Assembly: GCA_017562135.1 (NCBI GenBank)
Contig: QEYB01000448.1
Coordinates: 434,001-498,000, forward strand
Direction: 5' to 3'
DNA length: 64,000 bases
Origin: Dipylidium caninum
Lineage: Eukaryota > Platyhelminthes > Cestoda > Cyclophyllidea > Dipylidiidae
How positions within the stretch are numbered: position 1 is the first letter of the stretch; each line of letters opens with the position of its first letter. The notes under the pieces are model-generated. The model did not search any database, was not told the DNA's origin, and worked only from the letters and a program-made list of their open reading frames with translations. A program made the position numbers and the translations under genes. Below, one piece after another: positions 62,489 to 64,000 of this stretch.

Positions 62489-64000
62489 GTGGAATTTTCT
62501 CCTAATTAATCATAGAGATGTAAACACTCCGATCTACAAGGCCTCTCGCACCCAGTTTCGCTCTTGTGCATCGTAACTCCTGCTGCACAACAATTATCTC
62601 GTGACGTTTACCCAGTAACATGGAGGGTTGACAGCACCACGCATGCGTGACGTGGCCGAGACGAGAGCCAAGAGGCTTTTACTGGCGGCTGGCAAATGCG
62701 CGATGCGCTCGAGTGGAAAGTCGCCGTGGAGTGCATAGTGCAACGTCCAAAGCATATCCACAGTTATTGAGGATGAATGAGAGGGTGAAAATGTTGGTGA
62801 GATGACCTTTTAAAGCAGGATTAAATTCTCACCTTGGCGGGGCACCGATTGGGGAATTGGGCCTGCGACAGAGACAAAGAGGTTTATTCCAGTGTGTCTC
62901 CTGTGCACCGCCTTTTGCCTCCCGCCTGCTGACTTTACCTCCGAGCCGGCCTTGTCTGACCACTCTGTCCGTCCCGGGCGCGATGCATGGGACAGTAAAT
63001 ACGCCCGCCAACGGCAGCCAAGGTGCCCGCCAACGCGGCAAACGGTGAGGGGGAAGTCAGGATGTGGCCTCGCCCTACAGCATAAGCGAAGAGTCTTCTC
63101 TCCTCCAAATAGTCAAATGGCGGGCAGTGGGAAATATCGCTGTTTTGAAGCAAATGCCACCACGATAGTATGGCAGTAACGAAGTTAACCAATGCAATCT
63201 TTCGGACGCCGGAGTGTTCACCTTCGCGATTAATTCGAGTGCGTCTTGTTCCCTTAGAAGGAGGGAGGCGTGGAGGTCGGCTTAGGGTCCCACGGTTCGA
63301 CGCAATTCCCGCAGCTCTATCTGGATGCGGAGGCAAACCTTCACACTCAGGCACAGACTGGAACGATCTCCCTCATTCTACCCTCAAAGCGCACAATGCG
63401 GGGCTTACATTCCTCGAAAAGTGGTCCAGAGCCAAATAAACAGTCTACGATTTGCCAAGTAGTCAGCTGCACTCCACTCTTGTCCGTCGAAGAATGACAA
63501 TGCGACAGTGGGAGTCATGCCGTACTACACCCGCTTGCTTTGTTCTTTTCGACGTCCCATGAACGATTTTAATTGTCTTTGGGGGTTATTTAGAGGGGGA
63601 AGGAAGGAACGGGTGTACCTGATGCAGTGGCCACTTGAGACAAAAAAACGAATGGCCTGTAAATGCACTGGGTGGGGAGGTGTATCGTGTCCAGAGGTGG
63701 TTACAGTGTCAATAAAATATTTTGAATGTTGTGACTGGTAAGGCCAGGTCCGATGCACCGCAGGCTACAGTCTAAGACGTTGCATAGTTGCCGCGAATAG
63801 GCAGCAGCAGCGGTTAAGTGTGGTGGATGCAGGAGGTGATGCTTTCTCAAGCCTCACTTTCCGCAGGAGGTGGGCTAAGAAGCCGCTCAGTTGACAGCAG
63901 ACTTCAATGGAGTGACATTTTTCCATGTGCTTGACGTCGTTTTTGTTGCTCGACTCCGGGGATCCTCAGTGTGGACCGAAACTACGGGTTTGACAAGTCT
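57114..64000. other. No supported gene; AT-rich then GC-richer from about 59.9 kb
   Basis: The first AF9/ENL exon must lie here but could not be fixed. One candidate (58147-58187 minus, ATG with a GTACGT donor) has the wrong phase. From about 59.9 kb GC rises and overlapping frames appear on both strands (for example 60703-61421) without motifs, as expected from composition. A (TC)n microsatellite lies at 62458-62486. Confidence 0.5.
62458..62486. repeat. (TC)n microsatellite
   Basis: About fourteen uninterrupted TC units within otherwise unique sequence. Confidence 0.9.

Noticed and set aside
1..64000. Transposons, CRISPR arrays, phage or bacterial defence systems
   Set aside because: No transposase, reverse transcriptase, integrase, terminal repeat pair, regularly spaced repeat array or bacterial gene organisation was seen. 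The window is an intron-rich animal genome segment.

Overview
The window is eukaryotic and intron-rich, with several compact multi-exon genes set in long non-coding stretches. The gene content (a muscle troponin T, a seven-repeat protocadherin, Nup107 and an AF9/ENL YEATS protein), the many small exons, at least one intron of about 40 nt and GTAAGT/GTACGT donors point to an invertebrate bilaterian. I infer a parasitic flatworm, most likely a cestode; no search was run, so the species is open. I saw no bacterial, viral or transposon coding sequence, no CRISPR array and no recognisable tRNA or rRNA.

Layout: 1-1753 is AT-rich with no gene seen. 1754-9013 (minus) is a 17-exon NUP107 gene. 10320-11054 (minus) is an intronless ORF of 244 codons with no recognised family. 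13038-16287 (plus) is a complete troponin T gene, head-to-head with that ORF, and it carries two candidate 6-nt microexons. 18280-31395 (minus) is a protocadherin with seven cadherin repeats, one membrane span and a C-terminal PDZ ligand; it is tail-to-tail with troponin T and has its AATAAA at 18141-18146. 31396-46672 is GC-richer, mostly non-coding and full of microsatellites. It also holds a diverged tandem duplication, palindromes, a CCAAT-box cluster and a few orphan exon-like segments. 46673-49162 (plus) is a six-exon gene of unknown function. 53613-57113 (minus) is an AF9/ENL (MLLT3/MLLT1) homologue convergent with it. 57114-64000 has no supported gene.

The genes do not form a pathway. 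NUP107 builds the nuclear pore scaffold, AF9/ENL reads acylated histones for transcription elongation, troponin T gates muscle thin filaments, and the protocadherin is an adhesion receptor. Exon boundaries were read by hand from GT/AG signals, phase closure and remembered family alignments, and are accurate to that standard. The strongest leads are the tandem troponin T microexons, a one-base frame break in the AF9/ENL gene, an intron in NUP107 without a GT donor, the 461-residue orphan gene, and an orphan 3'-terminal-exon-like segment at about 38.2 kb.
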